The notes under the pieces are model-generated. The model was not told where the DNA came from. It did not search any database and was given only the letters and a program-made list of their open reading frames with translations. 58,044 nt of DNA from an uncultured Bacteroidales bacterium (GTDB lineage Bacteria; Bacteroidota; Bacteroidia; Bacteroidales; FEN-979). Within the stretch, counting starts at the first letter, position 1. Every line of letters begins with the position of its first letter. The DNA lies in contig CAIQUS010000111.1 of NCBI GenBank assembly GCA_903875045.1, forward strand, positions 1 to 58,044, written 5' to 3'. Shown here one piece after another: positions 54,207 to 58,044 of this stretch. The position numbers and the translations under genes are program-made.

Positions 54207-55685
54207 ATGAAAATAAAAACATTTCCTAATGGTGTTTTCTGGTGTTTAATACTCCTCTGTGGTGGCCTTGTGGCGCCAGTCTGTCTCTGCGCCCAGAACA
54301 AAGATTACGATGAGTTGAACCAACTGATTCAAAAATCGAAATACGCCGCATGTCTGAAGAAAGCGGAAAAAATGATTGCAAAATCACCTGAACAGGCACT
54401 TCCGCATTTTTATAAAGCCATCGCCATCTATGGTGAATTGCGAACTGTTGAAAAACCTATCGGAGAAAAAGAAGCCGATTTTCAAATTTGCATCGATGAA
54501 TTAATGGAAGCCCGAAAAACCTGGCCATTTGACACGGCAATGCTGGTTCCCTCCTCCATGATGGAAAATATTCAAAATGCAGCCATCTCGTATATCAAAA
54601 GAAAATATCAGACAAACAAATTAACCGAGGCCAATTCAATGGTGACATCTTATCTTCAGGTGTTCGATAACAAATGGCCTCAATTTTCGAATAATACATT
54701 TACTTCGTTAGACAAGATGTTTGCCGATTATGTGGAAGCCAATCCCAAAAAATCTGCGGAGGTATATGCCCTGCAGGCGAAATGTCTGTCGATATATCTG
54801 AAAAACATACCTTTGAACAGATCGGAACGGTTGATGAGGAATGAGCAGGTCCACTTTTTTAAACAGTTCAAAAAAATGGAGACCGCCGGAATGGATTCCG
54901 TTCCAGATCAGCTGCTTTTTCAGATTTTTCAGAAATTTGACAATTCAACGGCAGAGCAGACCAACTATATTGCTTTTGATGTGTACAACTATTTCACACA
55001 GCAAATTGCCAACTCCTCGAAAAAGAAATCGGAGAAATATTCAACTCGGTTTAACCATTTTGTCCGGAATTATCCGGGATTATTCAACAACAAAAAGCCT
55101 TGCCGGTTTGATAAAGAATATTGTTTCACCGAATGGGATAAACCTGAGTATCTGTGGGCCGCAACAACCATTAATGCCAGTTATCTGACAGATGATGAAA
55201 AGGATATTATTTATCTGATGAACCTGGCGCGGTTAAATCCAAAGTTGTTCAATAACACATTTGTTAAAACTTATCTGAAAGAAGGCCCTAAAACATCTTA
55301 TGAGCGGTCACTTGTCTCTTTTCTTGATAATTGTAAACCGGTTCAGTTACTTTATCCCTCCGGACAACTGTCGCAGGCAGCCGCATATCATGCAAAAGAT
55401 ATGGGCGAAAAAGACATGACAGGGCATACCTCATCCGACCGGACAAGCTTTCCAAAAAGATTAAAACGCTATTGGGTAGATCCTTATGTAGGCGAAAATT
55501 GTTCGTATGGCCCGAATGATCCATTGGATATTGTTATGCAGCTCATGATTGACGAAGGCGTACCAAATTTAGGCCACCGGGTAAATATTTTCACAGCTGA
55601 TTACTTCTTTACGGGGGTCTCGGTTGCACCGCACAAGACATACCGTTGGAATTCGGTAATGGATTTTGCCGGCGGTACCGAATAA
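54207..55685 (+). CDS. Secreted CAP-domain (SCP/PR1-like) protein
   Basis: 492 residues from the ATG at 54207; a TTG six codons earlier is in frame but less likely. A signal peptide (about 1-29, CLILLCGGLVAPVCLCAQ) is followed by a ~300-residue helical region beginning like a TPR (QLIQKSKYAACLKKAEKMIAKSPEQALPHFYKAIAIYG). The C-terminal ~140 residues form a CAP domain: LMNLARLNPKLF, LSQAAAYHAKDMGEKD.TGHTSSD, VGENCSYGPNDPLDIVMQLMIDEGVPNLGHRVNIF and a final aromatic strand. The two CAP histidines (TGHTS and GHR) and two glutamates (GE, DEG) are present. Bacterial CAP proteins are often extracellular; their activity is unsettled. The TPR gene follows after 36 bp. Confidence 0.85.
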   Translation: MKIKTFPNGVFWCLILLCGGLVAPVCLCAQNKDYDELNQLIQKSKYAACLKKAEKMIAKSPEQALPHFYKAIAIYGELRTVEKPIGEKEADFQICIDELMEARKTWPFDTAMLVPSSMMENIQNAAISYIKRKYQTNKLTEANSMVTSYLQVFDNKWPQFSNNTFTSLDKMFADYVEANPKKSAEVYALQAKCLSIYLKNIPLNRSERLMRNEQVHFFKQFKKMETAGMDSVPDQLLFQIFQKFDNSTAEQTNYIAFDVYNYFTQQIANSSKKKSEKYSTRFNHFVRNYPGLFNNKKPCRFDKEYCFTEWDKPEYLWAATTINASYLTDDEKDIIYLMNLARLNPKLFNNTFVKTYLKEGPKTSYERSLVSFLDNCKPVQLLYPSGQLSQAAAYHAKDMGEKDMTGHTSSDRTSFPKRLKRYWVDPYVGENCSYGPNDPLDIVMQLMIDEGVPNLGHRVNIFTADYFFTGVSVAPHKTYRWNSVMDFAGGTE

Positions 55686-55721
55686 TCTGATATTTTCAAA
55701 ATTTTTCTAAAAGGACAGCTA

Positions 55722-57338
55722 ATGAAAAAACTGGTATTCATAACAATAACATTGGCAATAACCATTTCCGGATTTTGCCAAACTGCCCTGGAATTTACTG
55801 CCAGCGGACAAAAAAAGTATGACATGAATGATTTCCAGGGGGCAATAGATGACTATACCAAAGCCATCGGGATTTATGGGAAAGACCCCGGAGCAGGGAA
55901 TGTTTATCTCTTCAGAGGTCTCGCCAAAAGGAAACTTCAGGATAACCCCGGGGCACTCGGTGATTTTAAAAAGGCCATAAAGATCAACCCCTTGAATGCC
56001 AGGGCCATGCTTAACAGGGGGGGCGTAAAACTGGACATTTCTGAATTCAAAGGCGCCATCGCTGATGTGAATGCAGTGATGAAGATTGTTGAGGGCCCAT
56101 CCTATTTATCGACTGATTCCCTGTATATTGAGGGTTCTATCCTGACAGCCGAGGCATATTTTATCAGAGGGCAGGCCAAGGAGCATCTCGGTGACTATAG
56201 GGGTGCCATAGAAGACTATTACTTGTCCGGCATTTTTAATCCCGGCGATGTGAAGGGCCTTTACCACGCGGCCCTGCTATCTGTGTATCTCAATGATTTC
56301 AATTCAGCTCGTGAATTTTTACCCCAGGTAATATCCAGGGACTCCGCTTTTAAGGAAGCATATATTTTATCAGGGGATGTTATGAGTGCTGCGCAAGAGT
56401 ACGCTGCAGCCATTGATTATTACTCCATGGCTGTTAAAATAGATCCTGCATACTCAAAAGCATATATGAACAGAGGTGAGGCAAAGGCCAACCTGCAAGA
56501 TTTCGACGGTGCTATGGATGACATCAACAAAGCGATCGCGATCGACCCCGGGATTGCAGAAGCATACAGTCAAAGAGGGAATGCAAAAAGCGCGATGCTT
56601 GATTATAAAGGTGCCATGGAAGATTATGACCTGGCCATAAAAACAGATCCCGGATTTGCAAAGGCATATTACAACAGAGGCATTGCAAAAAACGATCTCG
56701 AAGATTTTCAGGGAGCAATTATTGACTATACCAGGGCGTTGGAACTGCTGGGAAAGGATCCTAAAATTGTGCAGGTTTATACCAACAGGAGTATTGCAAA
56801 AAGCAACCTTCATGACAAAAAGGGGGCACTTGCTGATTTAAATCAGGCCATTAAAAAAGATCCCGCTTTCGCAAAGGCTTACGGTAACAGAGGATTGTTA
56901 AAGAATGAACTTGGTGACTACAAGGGAGCTCTGGCCGATTTTAATATGACCATCGAACTATTATGGGGTTCAGAAACCTCAGAAGATGATCCTTTATTTT
57001 CAGCCACTTACTTCAGCAGAGGAATTTCAAATTGCTTTTTAAATAACTTCTCGTACGCAATTGAAGACATTACGGCTTTTCTCGTGAAGGATTCGCTGAA
57101 TCCGGATGCTTATTATTACCGTGGATATGCATACACAATGGTGGGTTGGTATGATGAGGCCATCAACGATTTTAACCAGACCATTCAAATGGCCCCCGAT
57201 TATGCCGAAGCATATCTTTACAGAGGAATAGCGCGGTGCGAGTCGCAAGACCCTGAAAGCGGTTGCGCGGATTTACGCAAAGCAGCAGAATTGGGTTTAA
57301 AGGATGCAGAATTGGAAATCAGGAAACATTGCAACTGA
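55722..57338 (+). CDS. Secreted or periplasmic TPR-repeat protein
   Basis: 538 residues. A signal peptide (about 1-20, LVFITITLAITISGFCQ) precedes about 11-12 tetratricopeptide repeats from residue 25 to 525. Clear repeats include AYMNRGEAKANLQDFDGAMD, AYSQRGNAKSAMLDYKGAME and AYYNRGIAKNDLEDFQGAI, each with the W/Y-G-A-F-A-P pattern. It ends GCADLRKAAELGLKDAE, a typical TPR capping segment. TPR arrays are protein-binding scaffolds; no catalytic domain is seen. It is probably cotranscribed with the CAP gene. The frameshifted gene at 57522-57819 is a short relative on the other strand. Confidence 0.9.
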   Translation: MKKLVFITITLAITISGFCQTALEFTASGQKKYDMNDFQGAIDDYTKAIGIYGKDPGAGNVYLFRGLAKRKLQDNPGALGDFKKAIKINPLNARAMLNRGGVKLDISEFKGAIADVNAVMKIVEGPSYLSTDSLYIEGSILTAEAYFIRGQAKEHLGDYRGAIEDYYLSGIFNPGDVKGLYHAALLSVYLNDFNSAREFLPQVISRDSAFKEAYILSGDVMSAAQEYAAAIDYYSMAVKIDPAYSKAYMNRGEAKANLQDFDGAMDDINKAIAIDPGIAEAYSQRGNAKSAMLDYKGAMEDYDLAIKTDPGFAKAYYNRGIAKNDLEDFQGAIIDYTRALELLGKDPKIVQVYTNRSIAKSNLHDKKGALADLNQAIKKDPAFAKAYGNRGLLKNELGDYKGALADFNMTIELLWGSETSEDDPLFSATYFSRGISNCFLNNFSYAIEDITAFLVKDSLNPDAYYYRGYAYTMVGWYDEAINDFNQTIQMAPDYAEAYLYRGIARCESQDPESGCADLRKAAELGLKDAELEIRKHCN

Positions 57339-57385
57339 TTCCAATCACAGGTTGTTAATTATTGTTGCAACGCCGAATCGGGGCC

Positions 57386-57465
57386 AGGGTGGTTTATCCG
57401 ACCTGACGAGGACCTGAAAGCACCTGGATAAACCTTCGTGGTTCAAGCACCCTTGTTCTAACAAG
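57386..57465. other. Nested inverted repeats, possible structured RNA
   Basis: GGTTTATCC (57391-57399) pairs with GGATAAACC (57426-57434), and AGGGTG (57386-57391) with CACCCT (57448-57453), leaving a one-sided 13-nt bulge. A second hairpin CTTGTTctAACAAG (57452-57465) follows at once. It lies between the TPR gene and the frameshifted gene; it could be a transcription terminator, though no T-run follows. Confidence 0.45.
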
Positions 57466-57521
57466 TTGGAATAAATGTCTTTTATACATGTTTTGCACTT
57501 TACTAGTTTGATTGAGTAAAA

Positions 57522-57819
57522 TTACATAATTTCTTTGGCTTTTCGTAAATCATCGAATCCGCTATCTTTTTGTCCGGATTTTATTTTCTGCCTTGTCGAG
57601 CATGCCTCTTTTTGCCAATCCTCTCTTGATATAAGCATCTACAAACTTAGGATCTTTCTTGATGGCATGGTCAAAATCGGCAATAGCGCCCTGGTAATTT
57701 TTTATCGCATATTTTTCTATGCCCTTATGGTAATACTCCTGTGCGGTTTGGCCGAATCCGGCGAAAGAAATGAACAAAACCGTTGTTAAAAAAGTTAACT
57801 TTCTCATAAAGTTCTTCAT
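57522..57819 (-). pseudogene. Small secreted TPR protein with a single-base frameshift
   Basis: From ATG 57819 the frame encodes a signal peptide (FMRKLTFLTTVLFISFAGFGQ), one full TPR (AQEYYHKGIEKYAIKNYQGA) and the start of the next (FVDAYIKRGLAKRGMLDKAE), then stops early at 57562. Removing one T from the run 57579-57582 restores the frame and adds KSGQKDSGFDDLRKAKEIM, ending at TAA 57522; that tail matches the capping segments of TPR proteins such as the neighbour's CADLRKAAELG. So this is either a recently broken gene or a sequencing error in a homopolymer. The intact product would be about 98 residues. Confidence 0.75.
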
Positions 57820-57903
57820 TATAAACTCAAGTTTCGGAGTTAACCGAGTGTCATGATAATTCAATATTCATGAAGGTTCTCAAAGGTTTCAATTAGAAAA
57901 TCT

Positions 57904-58044
57904 AATCATTTCATCCCTTCGGGATTTTGTTGTGAAGCAATATGGTTCAATACTACAATCATTTCATCCCTTCGGGATTTTGTTGTGAAGCAATATGGTT
58001 CAATACTACAATCATTTCATCCCTTCGGGATTTTGTTGTGAAGC
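57904..58044. repeat. 53-bp tandem direct repeat, continues past the window
   Basis: Units start at 57904, 57957 and 58010. The first two are identical over all 53 bp and the third is identical for its visible 35 bp. Each contains the small palindrome ATCCCTTCGGGAT. The number of copies cannot be known because the array runs off the right edge. 53 is not a multiple of three, so it is unlikely to be coding. Confidence 0.9.

Noticed and set aside
57386-57434. Integron attC site
   Set aside because: The paired GTTTATC/GATAAAC motifs do not match the attC core GTTRRRY/RYYYAAC, and no cassette structure is seen.
57904-58044. Possible CRISPR array at the right edge
   Set aside because: The complete 53-bp unit, including any would-be spacer, is identical between copies and there are no cas genes in view. 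It is treated as a tandem repeat; variable spacers outside the window would change this.

Overview
The window reads as a chromosomal segment of a Bacteroidota bacterium, probably a free-living or environmental Bacteroidales/Cytophagales relative. The reasons are the Bacteroidota-style promoters (TTTG, 19 bp, TAnnTTTG) in front of several genes, the lack of strong Shine-Dalgarno sites, two secreted proteins ending in the gliding-motility-associated / type IX secretion (T9SS) type B C-terminal domain, and familiar Bacteroidota gene neighbourhoods (RSH-fur-purA, rimP-nusA-infB).

Layout. 1-1.3 kb: the end of what looks like a mobile island (start of an excisionase-like HTH gene plus an uncharacterised protein) abutting a tRNA-Val(UAC) gene with its own terminator and promoter. 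1.4-5.2 kb (minus): CoA-binding protein, DUF486 membrane protein, PfkB sugar kinase and dnaX. 5.3-10.9 kb (plus): polysaccharide deacetylase-like protein, FemAB/GNAT-like protein, upp, a MacB-type permease and a RecD/Dda-like helicase. 11-16.4 kb (minus): outer-membrane barrel protein, lepA and an 869-residue T9SS type B protein. 16.5-20.6 kb (plus): bifunctional RelA/SpoT, a Fur-family regulator and purA. 20.6-25.4 kb (minus): infB, nusA, rimP behind a near-consensus promoter and a leader hairpin. 25.5-53.4 kb (minus): a single uninterrupted 27,858-bp gene for a 9,285-residue secreted protein, 48% of the window. 53.4-54.2 kb: repeat-filled gap. 54.2-58 kb: a CAP-domain protein, a TPR protein, a frameshifted small TPR gene and a 53-bp tandem array running off the end.

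The outstanding object is the giant gene. It encodes a signal peptide, about 97 Ig/PKD-like domains and a T9SS type B sorting domain. Its domains are arranged as nested higher-order repeats, as in satellite DNA but in frame. A five-domain unit (three PKD-like A domains, one B, one C; about 1,445 bp) is repeated nine times. A four-domain unit (1,011 bp) is repeated twice. A three-domain PKD unit (about 780 bp) is repeated three times. Nearly every domain carries a pair of cysteines. It is presumably a surface adhesin or very long surface fibre; that function is inference.

A second theme is seven-base periodicity in non-coding DNA. Five gaps carry heptamer arrays, two of them as inverted arrays able to form long hairpins at gene ends.
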